From positions 4,092,001-4,156,000 of the forward strand of contig JAVHKY010000023.1 in the NCBI GenBank assembly GCA_035079385.1: a stretch of 64,000 nucleotides of DNA, read 5' to 3'. Shown one piece after another: positions 35,713 to 48,156 of the stretch. Each line of letters begins with the position of its first letter. Position 1 is the first letter of the stretch. Origin of the DNA: Aspidiotus rigidus (taxonomy: Eukaryota; Arthropoda; Insecta; Hemiptera; Diaspididae). Position numbers and translations under genes: made by a program. The notes under the pieces were generated by a model that was given only the letters and a program-made list of their open reading frames with translations, searched no databases and was not told the DNA's origin.

Positions 35713-38130
35713 TGTCCACCCAAGCAAAGGGCTTCTAAATGAAACCAGATACCATACGTTGTCTGACTCAAACTATGGCTTCAACTGTTACCTTTTTCTA
35801 TAATTGAGGTAAACTTTTAGAATAAAATCAAAGACAGAATTCAAAAATTGCATAAATTTTTTCTCTATCTATTTTTTTCAATGAATTCCATTTGCTAATA
35901 TTTCGCAATTCTTCACAGTAGCCCAACAAACTGTTTACAATTGGCTTGTGACAGGCTTCCGGCTGAACGAGGCTTTCACCAACTGGTTCAGAAGCCGGAT
36001 AGAACTAGGTGCTACTGCTCAGCCATTAGTGATTTTGGTTTTGCCAAATATGCTGTTTTACACGGGTTCAAATTTATTACAATAGTTTTTCGAAATTTTT
36101 TTCCATATTCGTACGAATTATATACGTATTTTTGGAGCCAAGGTATACAATTTCACTCATAAAAGCAATCGTTAATCTCGTGTTGGGCAGCGTAATTTTT
36201 CAAAATCGTCACATTTTTTTTTTTGCACTAGAGAACGATGCGGGACAGATAAACATTTTGGTAATACGAACACTCGCCAATTTTTTTCACTCAAAAACAA
36301 TTCCAACGGTTATTCGCGTCATATTACAGTCCATGACCCGCATCACCTGCTACTCTAATCAGCATTACTTACTACGGAACGAGAACCTAAATACTGTACA
36401 TCTGGGCATTGCAATTTATTCAATTTTGTACTCGTTTCGTCTGATCGGTCATTTGCTGTCCCCGATATATAAGAGTGGAAGCGTGTTCAAATTTCACCGC
36501 GATACTCCTAATCATCATATAGGTGTACCGTACATATAATTAGAGAAAGAGAGAGAAGAATTTCAAACGGATAAAAAATATTATGTACACTACGTACATA
36601 CTGACTAATGCGCGGAAATCGCGTGTTCCCGCTGCACGTGCGTAGAAGACGAACCTAAATAAAAATTTATTTTAAGTAGATAATTATAAAATCATATGAG
36701 CGCGTCGAACAGGAAATTCTACATCCACACGCCTCATGTGCACCATGACTGAATACATGCACGACACCGACGTCATGTACGTTAAATACAGACTACGCAC
36801 GCGGATATTTCACACTTCATCCTTACACAATTTACACATTTTAAAAATACTAATAAGATAGATGCTGGTAAAAAATTGAACGGAAAATGCACCGCTAAAG
36901 TTCGACAAAATTAGGATCATATTCGACCCGAAAAGACTCCAAACTGGTTTTTGTAGAACGAAGTTCAACTTCAGTAGGTACGAACAAATCAAAACAGACA
37001 AATGCGGGTAAGAAGATCCTCTATGATGGATACTCGATACGATATCCTGTTTACCGCACTTTCTACGTCAAGGTGTATTTCACTGACTCGTAACCACGCT
37101 TCCATGAAATATAATCCTTCATTCAAAGTACCTGTATCACCTTCTCAACATTTAATACTTTTTATGCATAAGGTGCACGTCTCTTACGAAATGCATTTGC
37201 AAGTTTTCATTGGATACATAGACCCTGGATCGATACCGGCGAAAGTTACCCACTTCGTACATCGAATCCGTATCATTATAGTTGGAAATAGATACGTTTA
37301 AATGCCACAAAAATTAGATTTTGAATCGATTTCATAATTATCGCGTTACTTTACGAGATTCTTTCTCCGTATAGAAAAGTTTCGTATACGAAGATGTTTA
37401 ACTGAATTTTTAATGACGATTCCAGTTTATATTTTTTAATAGCTGTCGGTAACGTATGGTACTCTTCCACAACGTATATATTTAACAACTTTCGACCGGA
37501 CGAACCCAACGGCACATCTACTTCCACCGTTCGCTTTTTTAAAAGAATGTTTGAAAAGTTTCACTGAGCAATGACTTCATTCAATCTTTTCTTTCAAGAA
37601 TATCGTATGACTGTTTACTGGCAGAAAATAGGAATTGTTATCGCGCTTCCTTACGATTTACCTTGGCGAATCTCCAATCATTCTAATCTGCAATAACCGC
37701 GCATCTCATTTACACCGCCTAATCATAAAGTGAAGAGTTCAGCCATCTCATGCTCGTCGATACCGTTTTTCCTCGACGCTGACACTCGATTTCAAATAAC
37801 AAACATTATATCATTCCAAAGGTGGCATTCTTTCGTACTGGCAGAACATATTAAATTTGTCTTATTTTTTGCTTCATACACGATAGCATTTCAAAACATG
37901 CCAACAGTTATACGGCGGTTATTGGAGTTCGACTCCCGACGTGAGGTATGCGCATTTTTAACGATATTTCCGAAGTATGGGACTCGAAACGACTTTATGA
38001 GATACATCGAATCGCATGAACGTAATTATGATTAACTGTAAGGTGACCATTCTGAAACACGATTTAAGGGGATACGGAATTCTTGGTTCTCAGAAATTGA
38101 ATGTTCTTTCCGTTTCTATTTTCAGCAGGC
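35713..38130. other. Intron, no feature recognised
   Basis: AT-rich intron with a few CG patches (36620-36780). No repeat unit or protein motif was recognised. Confidence 0.55.
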
Positions 38131-38722
38131 TCTATAGTAGCCCAGGCAGATTAGGTTTTGAAATGGAAATAAATGCCGGCAAAGGTTTCTTTCGTGGATT
38201 ATGTTTAAAATGGTCTCCTGATAAACATACTAAAAGTCCACAGCGATTAGAGAGCGGGCCCTCCCCCAAAAGGGGTCAAAGTACCACAAAAATTAGTTTT
38301 CTGAGAATAAATCGAAAACTAAGCATCAGAGAAAAAAAAGTTTCGAACAAAAGTCGTTCCTCATCAAATTTCCTATGAATTTCACTATATGTATGTCAAC
38401 TTAGCCCAAAAACTCGAGCTGAAAAGTTGGTTTGAAAGTTGAGCGATTTTTTAAAATTTTTGATTTTAGTGTTAGTGTAGTCAAATTAGACAAGTTTCGG
38501 GAAAAAAAAAGAACATTGCGACATAGTAAAGGTCTGATTGCTGGAAATGGTCAAGAATGAAGTCCAAAACAACATACTAACTTCTCCGCGTTTTTCCCCG
38601 AGAGCATCTTTTTTATGGGGGTTGAAACCTCCTCAAAATCAGTTTTTTGTAAATATCCCGCTTAATACGCATTTTAGAGAAAATAGTCATCAGTCAAAAA
38701 TTATTCCTCGTGAAATTTCCTA
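38131..38722 (+). repeat. Long inverted repeat, left arm
   Basis: About 590 bp, from GCAGATTAGG through ATGGAAATAAATGCCGGC to ATTATTCCTCGTGAAAT. An almost identical inverted copy lies at 41843-42400. The left arm has about 38 bp not in the right arm (near 38622-38665). The pair brackets the Penelope element. Confidence 0.88.
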
Positions 38723-39187
38723 TCGGACTGCGTATTTCATTTCTAACCTACACGTGATAGTTAGGTCAAAAATTCATGGAAATTGAGCCTCCGCCATGCA
38801 AATCCGTGAATATCGCGCTCCTTGCCGAGAGATGACGTCGTTGCGCGGTGGTTACGCGCGAAGGTAACGTTAATATTTCGCTAGTACATACGATGAAACG
38901 TATACTAATTTTATTAGTTTTAATTAATTGTCACAGGGAATTTGCTGCACGATATTATTTTGAGAAAGGTATAATCAACTGCCTATCATACATGAAAATA
39001 AAGTTTTCCATACATGGACAGACATTTTAAAAATGGTTTCTTATGCATGTATGATATGTGAAAAGCTGAATGGGGGTGCTGTAGACATGCCGAGCCCTTC
39101 CCCCATTTCGATTTTTCTAGTTGGAGTGGGTGGATTCGTTTGTACTGATAGAATCAATGCGGTTTCTCAATTTATGGCCAGAAATAC
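38723..39187. other. Spacer between inverted repeat and Penelope element
   Basis: No coding motif. It includes a GC-richer patch near 38790-38870 and may be part of a larger composite element. Confidence 0.45.
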
Positions 39188-41230
39188 TAGACGAAGTCAT
39201 ACTCAAGCGAGTAATACAAACGGAGTAATTTACAATTTTAGCCACAGAAATTAAACGACGCCGTAGCGCTTTCGATTAAACAATCATTGTCAACGGGGAC
39301 TGGAAAGCGACTGAACCAACTCCGGCTGTAAACTAGAAACATACGAGGAAATCAGGATTGAACCAGCGAGTCATCACGACGTGAATCATACTCGTAAACT
39401 GATTCAATCAATCTCTCATCAGGTATGTACCTGTTGAGCACATTAAGGTCGTCGTTATTTAAATGACGGATGATTTCGATGTGTTCTAACGCTTTTCGCT
39501 CGCGTTTTTTCTATAGAGGAGGACCTCGGACCCCTCTTTAATGCTATGGCCGCTAGTGATTAGATGGTCCGCAAACGCCGATTCACCTATATTCTTCTTT
39601 TCCCACGCCTTCCTATGTTCAGCGATTCTAATTTTCAACTGACGGCCTGTCTCGCCGATATAAATTCCGTTGCAATCCTTACACTCAACTTTATACACAC
39701 CACTCCTCTCGGCCAGTTGGATGGGGTATTTTAGCCTAACCAATAAACTTTTTATGGTATTGGGGTTGTAATACATAGGCCGAAATCCGAAGGGGCGTAG
39801 GACACGACTCAATTGAGTTGAAAACTGCCTCAAGAACGGAAGCCTTATCCAACGCTCTCTACTGTTTAGGGCCGTATTGCGGGGGAGGGAGGTGGTGGAA
39901 TCGAGGCATTTTCGAGTAACTTTCCTTCGGATCATAAGGTCGATGTCTAAGTTCACTTCATCCACTCTAGCCAAGTGCTTTATAGTTAATACCTCTTTTT
40001 GGAAGGCTGATTGATTGAGAGGAATACTAGTCAGTCGATGGACTAAGCTGTTAAATCCAGCATATTTATGGGCTACAGGGCAAAAAGATTTTCCGTGGAC
40101 AGTAATATCGGTCGCAGTATCTTTCCTGTATATGGCGAATTCATGGATACCGTCTCTATTACAGATCGTCAAATCCAAGTAATTAATAGATGCGCCACCG
40201 ATTTCTAAAGTAAATTTTATAGAAGTATATTGATTATTTAGATACTGGAGAAACTCCAAAAGGAGCTCTCGGGGACGAGTCCACGTACACAACACATCGT
40301 CGACATACCTGTGCCAATAATAAATCTGATCTAAATACGCACTGCCAGAGGAGAACAAATCGAGCTCAAACGTAGACATAAAGACCTCCGAAATGAGAGA
40401 ACCCAAAGGAGAACCGATGGGTATTCCAGGAAACTCAAAAAACTTGTTATCGAATTTGCAATAATTGGGAGACCAACAAATATTGAGGAGATTGAAAAAT
40501 TCACCCAATTCTTCTTGGCGAACATTTGTTTGAATCAAAAGGTCTCCCATAGGTTGCATGGCGGTTGCTCTGGGGATATTGGGGAACAGGCCGACCACAT
40601 CAAATGAACACAGGGTCGATCCCAGTGGAAGAATATTATCCTTAAGCCTATCAGCCAAGGAGACCGAATTTTTCACCGAGTAAGGTGACTCATGGTCAAC
40701 TCTCGATTTAAACCATCGGTCCAAAAATTTCGCCAGAGCGTACGGGGGGGAGGACACAAAGGATACGACCGGACGCATCGGGTTATCTTTTTTATGGACT
40801 TTTGGTAGCCCGTACAAGAGGGGAGGCACAGGGTTGGGTTCCAGGAGCAATCTTTTTAGCGAGGGAGTTTTAATAATAAATTCACACTCGTTTATCACAC
40901 GTCTAACTTCTTTTACGTGTTTAGGAAAATTGAAACTGTCGTTTTCCTTAGCACCACACTGGCCGAGAACGTCATAGACCTTGGAGACGTAGGAGGACTT
41001 CTCCACCACGACAATGGCATTACTTTTGTCAGCCTTCGTGATGATTAAGCCCTCCTCCCTGACCCTCCTCTTTAATTCCTTAATCACCTCAATTGCGTAA
41101 TTGTTTATACGAGAGAGGGGGGTATTGCGGACATCGAAAGCGCTCCGGCGTCGTTTAATTTCTGTGGCTAAAATTGTAAATTACTCCGTTTGTATTACTC
41201 GCTTGAGTATGACTTCGTCTACTCGTTTGT
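39188..41230 (-). mobile_element. Penelope-like retroelement with inverted terminal repeats
   Basis: Terminal segments of about 95 bp, 39188-39282 and 41135-41230, are inverted copies (shared TAGACGAAGTCATACTCAAG and AATTAAACGACGCCG). Penelope-like elements are known to carry flanking repeats in direct or inverted orientation. The right-hand terminal repeat contains the start of the open coding region, so the left one is an inverted copy of that 5' end. The element encodes RT and a GIY-YIG endonuclease on the minus strand. Confidence 0.85.
39352..41180 (-). pseudogene. Penelope-like reverse transcriptase with GIY-YIG endonuclease
   Basis: From about 41180 the minus frame reads EIKRRRSAFDVRN and GLIITKADKSNAIVVVEKSS. 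RT motifs follow in order: GLPKVHKKDNPMRPVVS, SFDVVGLFPNIP (motif A), GIPIGSPLGSLISEVFM, and WHRYVDDVLC (catalytic YVDD). The C-terminal part has SGVYKVECKDCNGIYIGETG and RIAEHRKAW, the GIY-YIG nuclease with its Arg. A shift in the A-run near 39500 causes a stop at 39486; the +1 frame continues HIEIIRHLNNDDLNVLNRY to a stop at 39352, matching the end of the copy at 46110-47491. The N-terminal part usual for the family is missing and no clear ATG starts the frame. RT core residues are intact, so this copy is young compared with the LINE relics. Confidence 0.9.
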
Positions 41231-41842
41231 ACTGAGTTGTGCCGCAGAGTTTTACGTTCGTGCTGGTCTTCTTCCCCTTCCAACCTTATGAGGGGGCTGT
41301 ATGCCAGGCCAGGCCAGCATGTCGTACTCCATTTTCGGACCGAAAACAAACTGAATTTCGTGTGCTACGTTTTTGCTATATTATGTTCTCAAGTTTTCCA
41401 TTCTGGTTGTTTCAAGCGATGCTGGGAATGGATGTGGTCTTCTGTTGTGGACTCGCGGTGAGATTTTGACTTCGACCCGCGTACAGTTGAAGTGGGCTAA
41501 CGTGTGGAATTGTTTCAAGCAATGGAAGGAATGTCACCAAGAAGCTTGTTATTGTTGTGTGCTCCCACAAATTCAAGAAGAACCGCCGCAATACAAATCC
41601 GAGAATAACGCGCTCCTTGTCAAAGTTGGCGTAGTCGCATGAGGGTTTCACGTTGATAGTCGATTGGGTCAGGCAAACTTGCTCCGCCATTTCAGGCGAT
41701 CTCCCGAGAAGCTTGTTTTGCGGTGAGAGATTGACTACATGAGTCTTACAATTATCAAATCGGAGAAACATGAGATAACAAGCTTTATGGTATCATTCCC
41801 TATATCACCTGGAACAATAAGAAATTCAGCAAGTTTGCCTGG
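41231..41842. other. Spacer between Penelope element and inverted repeat
   Basis: No family motif was seen. GC content is slightly higher near 41260-41340. Confidence 0.45.
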
Positions 41843-42400
41843 ATTTCACGAGGAATAATTTTTGACTGATGACTTTTTTCTCTAAAATGCGTATTAAGCG
41901 GGATCAACCCCCAAAAAAAGATGCTCTAGGGAAAAACGCGGAGAAGTTAGTATGTTGTTTTGGACTTCATTCTTGACCATTTCCAGCAATCAGACCTTAC
42001 AATGTCGCAATGTTCTTTTTTTTTTTTCCGAAACCTGTCTAATTTGACTACACTAACACTAAAATCAAAAATTTTAGAAAATCGCTCAACTTTCAAACCA
42101 ACTTTTCAGCTCGAGTTTTTGGGCTAAGTTGACATACATATAGTGAAATTCATAGGAAATTTGATGAGGAACGACTTTTGTTCGAAACTTTTTTTTCTCT
42201 GATGCTTAGTTTTCGATTTATTCTCAGAAAACTAATTTTTGTGGTACTTTGACCCCCTTTGGGGGAGGGCCCGCTCTCTAATCGCTGTGGACTTTTAGTA
42301 TGTTTATCAGGAGACCATTTTAAATATAATCCACGAAAAAAACCTTTGCCGGCATTTATTTCCATTTATTCTTATTTTTGAGCCTAATCTTCCTGGTTTA
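41843..42400 (-). repeat. Long inverted repeat, right arm
   Basis: Inverted, nearly identical copy of 38131-38722. Matches include GGGAGGGCCCGCTCTC, TAGTATGTTGTTTTGGACTT and GCGTATTAAGCGGGAT. Transcription through both arms of the AGAP intron would give a hairpin of more than 500 bp. Confidence 0.88.
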
Positions 42401-42769
42401 TAATGCGACTTATTTTTCATGAATTTGATACAAAAATGAAGAACTAAGCAATTGATCAGAACATTCCACTTTTTTTTTTCTCGTGACTTTCAGCAATTCA
42501 CCTTCGTCAAAGGCGGTTCAAAAAGGAGAATTGGGAGGTGCCCCATCCATGAAGGTCTTCAGTCATTTGGCAAAATTGACTAGCATCCTCGTAGAAGGTT
42601 CGACATTTTACACATTCAAGAGGTCTTTGTTCACCCCTGTTCCTTGATCAATTCTATTTCAGTATTTCCTATACCTATGTTGATAAATTGGATGCCGATC
42701 AGAGAACCAGCCCAGACACATAGTACATTTTAAATATACTTGTACTAAGAATCCATTTCAGACTGTCCA
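42401..42769. other. Intron, no feature recognised
   Basis: No repeat or coding motif was identified. Confidence 0.5.
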
Positions 42770-43540
42770 ATTACAAGTGGAGTGTCGCAGAGGTCGGTCC
42801 TTGGGCCACTTTTGTGGTACGTGGCATTTGACGGGCTTTTCAAGATGAAGCTGCCACTAGGAATTACGGATAACACACTGGTGCTACACACTGCCGAAAC
42901 AACTGTAGAAGTGGAGAACAGGGTAAAACCAGGGCTTAGAGGAAGTCGGCTAGACTAGAACTCGCAATAGGAAAAACGAAGACCATACGAGTATTATTCA
43001 CGATCCGTCGAAAGTACAGTCCACCCACCTTTCGCCTGCAAGATAGGTATCTGGGCACCTGGTGGTAGCATTTCCTGATGGCAGCAGAAGAAACGAGCAG
43101 GGTGATGACCTACCTCAGCCACCTGATGACAAACCTAGGAGGGACGAAAAAAGCCAGAAAAATGATTATGATAAGCACCGCATCATCGATTTTACTATGT
43201 TAACAGGCAACGTGTTCGCGATGCGATCAACGGCGAAATTAGGGGCCACAGCACACCTCCTTTGAGTGTGAGGCGTAGAAGCATGAGCGGGGTAAGCTCA
43301 GTCTACTATTGCGAGACATTGGAGTCGATGGAGCGCTTGCTTCATGTAGCATTGTAGCCAGCATGCCAAATTCCCAAGAAGCACGAAACCAGGTGTCTGC
43401 TTTCGCAGCCACAATCATAAAAAAGAATATGTGCACATGGAAGGGAATACGCAAATACAGAGCCACGCTACGGCCCACTCAACCCACGGACGACGCTCGA
43501 ATTCTGCGGAAAGAAAATCAAGTATAAGAGCATGAAAACA
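42770..43540 (+). pseudogene. R1-clade-like LINE fragment
   Basis: One frame gives ITSGVSQRSVLGPLLWYVAF and DGLFKMKLPLGITDNTLVLH, corresponding to the R1-type GVPQGSVLGPLLWNIAFDGL and ADDTLVL region with the catalytic FADD degraded. Other frames give RRKYSPPTFRLQDRYLGTW, HLMTNLGGTKKARKM and STASSILL, then DIGVDGALASCSIVASM and NQVSAFAATIIKK, the R1-type C-terminal end. Several frameshifts and deletions are evident, including loss of part of the RT. This is a different LINE lineage from the one at 50589. Confidence 0.72.
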
Positions 43541-45439
43541 GAAGAAGAAGAGATTCCCGCAGTTCAACTTCAAGATGTGTCTGTTGAGTGTAGGTTGCCA
43601 AGATGACGGGGTTTTGCTGAGGAGATTCTTCCAACACTATTCGTGAAAGGGTCATAACCAGTACTGGAGGAAACAAAATTGATACCTACGCAACCCGCAC
43701 CCACTTCACAATGGAAATGACGCAAGAGAATCCACTTCAGACGTTACAGCGGTTGATATTGTCTTCCATCATAATAATCGTAAATAGATGGAAGATTCTA
43801 TTTTAGTTTTTCAAAACTTCTAGTCTGTAGTCAACAATGTCTCCAAAAGGGTCAATTCGAGTCATTGTTTCATCGAACTTTTCATCTCGTAAAAAGTGTT
43901 TTATATCATCTGGCTTCACAGTTTACACTAAAAATTGGAAATAGAAACGTACATATTGACGTCACTGATACGGAAATGATTGCACCGTCATCGCGTGTCT
44001 CAGTTTTTCCATTGTGAATATACATAGACTCGAAGCCAAAAATATTAATATAATGACGTCATGCATTGAGTCGAATCTAAAACTTTTCTTCTTGACGAAC
44101 TTTCACGGTATTTGAAATTTTCTGACGGGCAATACGAGCAAAAATAGCGAACATTGAAACCTCATCCAATTTTCACAATTCCAACTCGATTCGCGAGTGA
44201 AAGTGGGTGTTTTCAAGAAGGTCGTTTCCGACGAAATGCAAATTCAGAGAGGAATTGTATATCGAAGAAATGTTTCTATTACACGCTGATTATTCGGAGC
44301 TCACATTCGCACGGATAACTGACTCCTTTTACATTCTTCCATATTTTCAGTTAGCAATAAATATTGCATGATGAAGTTGAAAAACGAGAAGGGTAGAAAG
44401 AACAATATTGTGAATCCGGAAGAAAATGCTGCTCCGAGCGAGGAAATAAGACTCAAGTTAATTTTCAATGGGAAGTAATTGCGTTTCAGGTTACGTGACC
44501 AAGAGAGTGATGAAAGTCTCCGAAATTTGAAAGACGCGAGAAATACAATCTATTATAATTCTAAGAGCCGATTCATCTTTGAAAATTCCTTTCGATAAGT
44601 AAAAAACTAATTTTCACTCTGAAATATTGATAATCCATGAGAAAGAACTTTAATTTTATAGAAATAAGTTTCCTATTTTAAAGAAAGTCTCAAAACTAGT
44701 TTAAAATTAAGATAGACTTCGGAGACTATAAATAAAAGCCAGTAAAGGCTCGCACAGTACAAAAAAGACACACACGTAATATACGCTTCAAAATCCTTAA
44801 AAATTTAATGCTCAATGGTTCAGACAATACTGAAGCAAGCTTTAGCCGAAAATTGTGTATTTGCTTCCTGTACCGAAACACTTGTCGGATATAACCATAT
44901 GGTAGCTCCAAGAATCAAGTAGATTTTTGAAAACAATTATTAATGAATTCCATTCTCGTTTTCATTCTAGCTTTACCTCAAAAGGATAACACGAGATCCT
45001 GTTGGTAAACACGAATTCACTTAATTATGAGTGCGATTATACAGAAATTGATCACGATCCTTCGTAAAATTTGAACGACACCGAGGAAGGGAATTTAGAG
45101 CGCCTCGAAGTTTTAACATAATTTTTATAGAATTTAACGCGAACGAAAATGATTACGCAGCTAGCAATGCGAATAATATTTTCGGAATGAAATATCTACG
45201 CATTTAATAAATAAATAAAAAAAACGAATCATTTACTCATTTTGGCGAATAATTTACTCGTCGTATTTCGAAACTATTTAGAACGTAATACTTAGAAGCA
45301 GAATTCAACGAGTAAGAGAAGGGAATTATTTTGAATTCGATAGATATTATTTCAATCGCACTCGTAATCAATCTTGTACTCGCACGGATTTCTATGTCGT
45401 AAGAATCGCAAATCTTGTCAATTTGAACCCATCAACCCA
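43541..45439. other. Intron, no feature recognised
   Basis: AT-rich sequence. No repeat, TIR or coding motif was identified. Confidence 0.55.
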
Positions 45440-45800
45440 TCACCTCATGACTTTCCGCTTTAAACATTGCGGCTCTTCGCTGATGATTACTTTATCTCTC
45501 TCCAGTCCTCAAACTCTCATAGAGGAGAGCGACTGCTCCAACAAAGTTTGAATAAAGACTCATTATAAGTCTTCAGACCGAGGTTTTCGATCTTCTGCGG
45601 GTAAAACAGGACTCGAGAATATCGTCGTTCTCCAATCCTATTCTTCTTCATCATTCCTAATTCTTATAGAATCCCTGGAAATTATTTTTGATGAAAACCT
45701 CTCTTGGACCGCTCACATAAAATCACTTGAAGTCTCTAACATGATCAAAAACACATCCTATCCTAACTACTCCTCTAATAGCCCAGGTTTCTCTGACGTC
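45440..45800 (+). pseudogene. LINE reverse transcriptase fragment
   Basis: The piece LRLFADDYFISLQSS contains the RT FADD motif. Later VFRPRFSIF and IIFDENLSWTAHIKSLE (the RT thumb motif, often LGxxFDxxLSWxxHI) confirm a LINE. Stops and frameshifts are present. It is probably related to the family at 50589-52675. Confidence 0.7.
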
Positions 45801-46109
45801 AAACAGCAAATAACGATAAGCAAAACTACCCACCTCGTTGATCCAACTGACAACTGATAAGGTGACTCCCGTAAGAATAACACGGGGAGCAAAGATCATT
45901 ACGGTATGTAAATAATTTAGAATAAGATTCAATTAAAAAATCAGATATACATATTTAGAATCTTTAAACTTCTCAGCATTTGATCATCAACCTCTAATTA
46001 TTAAGAAATTCCTCATTATGACAGAATACTCAAAGAGTAGAGTAAACGAAAAAACCAATTACAAAGACCGCAGATATAAAGGAGAAGATGCGAGATCTTT
46101 CGGTTAACA

Positions 46110-47491
46110 AACCATCATCGGGCAAAGTTAGAACGCCACTGACCCAGATACGACTCATAAAACAGAATATCAACGAGATCAGGATTGAACGAGCGAGCCC
46201 TCGCGAGGTGACTCAAACTCGTAGACCAATTCGACTAAACCTTCGTCGGGAAAATACCTGTTGAGTACGGTAATATCGTCACTGTTCAGATGACGCACTA
46301 TTTCGATATTTTCCAACGCAACGCGCTTGAAGTAAGAATTCTCCTTGTGGAGAAGGGTAGCCGAACCTTCCTTGAAACTATGACCACTGGAGATAAGGTG
46401 GTCCGCAAAGGCCGAATCACCCAAATTACCTTTCTTCCAGGCCTTAAGGTGCTCCTCTACTCGAATTCCAAGCTGGCGACCCGTCTCGCCTATGTATACG
46501 CCGTTACAATCCTTGCACTCCAAATGGTACACCCCACTCCTCTCCCCTCGCGGGATGGGGCCCTTTAGCCTAACAAACAAACCCTTCACAGTAGTGAGGT
46601 TATAAAAAGCAGGCCTGAAGCCAAAGGGGCGGAGGATACGAGTCAGCTTGGATGAAAACTCGCCCAAAAACGGGAGCCTGATCCAACGTAATTCTTATTA
46701 TTATTACCACTCAGATCGCGGGGGAGGGAGGTGGTAGAATCAAGGCCCTTCCTCATAAGTTTTTTACGGACCATACGGTCAATGTCCAAGTTGACCTCAT
46801 TCACAGCAGCCAAGTGCTTAATGGTCGCCAGCTCCTTTTGGAAAGCCGGTTGACTTAGCGGAATCTTAGTCAGTCGATGAATATAACTATTGAAGGCAGC
46901 GATCTTATGAGAAAATGGACAGAAGGACGATCCGTGGACAACTGTATCGGTCGAGGTATCCTTCCTGAATATCGCAAATTCATGGTCCCCATCTCTATCA
47001 GAGATAGTGAGATCCAGAGAGTTTATAGAAGAACCTCCAATTTCTGTAGTAAATTTTATGGAGGGATACATTTTATTCAGATACTGAAGAAACTCACCAA
47101 CACGGAGAAAAAACTATAGTAAATTTGACTAAGAACATAGTAAAGCCGGTCCAGTCACGATTTTTTAGTAAAAACAACTGAGCAATTTCAGTAATATTTA
47201 GTTTTATTCTCTACTTTTTCTCGTAAGTATAACTATATTTTTTAGTCGTTATAACCATAATCTTCGACTGGACCGGCTTTACTATGTTTTTTAGTTAAAA
47301 GTACCACCAAAATTTTTCTCAGTGAAGGAGCTCTTGAGGACCGGTCCACGCACATAATATATCGTCCACATATCGGTGCCAGTAATGGATGTGACTCAGT
47401 AGCACTTGGCCAGAGGAAAACAAGTCAACCTCAAATCTGGACATAAATATCTCCGAAACGAGAGAGCCCAAAGGAGAGCCGATGGGGATTC
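46110..47491 (-). pseudogene. Second Penelope-like copy, 5'-truncated and broken
   Basis: On the minus strand, 47325-47491 gives IPIGSPLGSLVSEIFMSRFE and HYWHRYVDDILCAW (RT motifs including YVDD). After a MITE insertion (47101-47324) it continues SIKFTTEIGGSSINSLDLTI and TAFQKELATIKHLAAV-like sequence (46643-47071). A frameshift near 46690 leads to the second piece (46179-46667) with SGVYHLECKDCNGVYIGETG, the GIY-YIG motif, then NIEIVRHLNSDDITVLNRYF and a stop. The 3' flank is still similar to that of the 39.2-kb copy to about 46110. Both copies lie on the same strand and belong to one family. Confidence 0.88.
47101..47324. mobile_element. 224-bp MITE with CACTG ends inside the Penelope copy
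   Basis: The termini are CACGGAGAAAAA and, inverted, CACTGAGAAAAA. A second, perfect 22-bp inverted pair lies inside, containing ACATAGTAAAGCCGGTCC (about 47134-47155 and 47266-47288). AA flanks both sides (47099-47100 and 47325-47326). Removing the element with one AA restores the RT reading frame (GPQELL-GEFLQYL), which supports a 2-bp target duplication. The CACTG ends and short duplication fit the CACTA/CMC group; no transposase is present. Confidence 0.82.
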
Positions 47492-48156
47492 TTAATCAGG
47501 AACACGATGATCTTAGCTCCTTGTTTTATTCAGATGGGAGTCAACATGCCAGTTGGATCAACGTTGGGTAGTTTTGCTAGCGGTTATTTGCTGTTTGACG
47601 CCACAGAAACCTGGGCTATTGTATAAAAGCCTCATTCATGGCGCCTCAATCTACACCCAATCTAGTAAATCTAGTCCTAATTTATCGAACATTGTTCAAT
47701 CATCAAATCTTGATGACATCATTGGGCGTGACAAAAAACCGTGACGGTTTTTCTTGACAATTTTCCCAGGAGTAGTCCTGGTAAAAAATGAGCTAGCTGA
47801 CCTAACGTACATAATATGACGCCTCTCGTATGTTGTAGGTGAGGCCTGCACATTAGGCCTAATATAATGAGTGGAGAATATAGGTCCGGTCCTGAAGTAG
47901 CAGAGGCCGAATTTCTTCCAAGTCCCTAAAGTAGGTCAAAATCGCAATGATATCATCAAGCATGATGAAAATCGCGATGGCACGGTTTTCATAGTAGTCC
48001 CCAGTTAAAACCTAGCACATATACAGTATATGTTGGGAATAGGACCGAGAAAGCCTAGTATACGGGGCGAGGTATGCTAGTTAGCCCAACATACAGTGTA
48101 TGAAGTCTCTAGTATATTGTATGTGAGGCTTATTATATTATATGTTAGGCCTAGTA
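47492..48156. repeat. Unclassified repeat family with CTAGTATAATG-like motifs
   Basis: The phrases GCCTAATATAATG, GCCTAGTA, GTATGTTGTAGGTGAGGCCT and GAATTTCTTCCAAGTCCC recur here and in related blocks at 54980-55440 and 58040-58370. No coding motif was found. The family is the landing site of a hAT MITE here and of a TIR element at 56701-58031. Confidence 0.5.

Noticed and set aside
39340..39400. AGGATTGAACC phrase that resembles the T-arm of a tRNA gene
   Set aside because: It is the coding end of the Penelope frame (DDSLVQS and stop), is shared with the second copy, and no cloverleaf can be formed.
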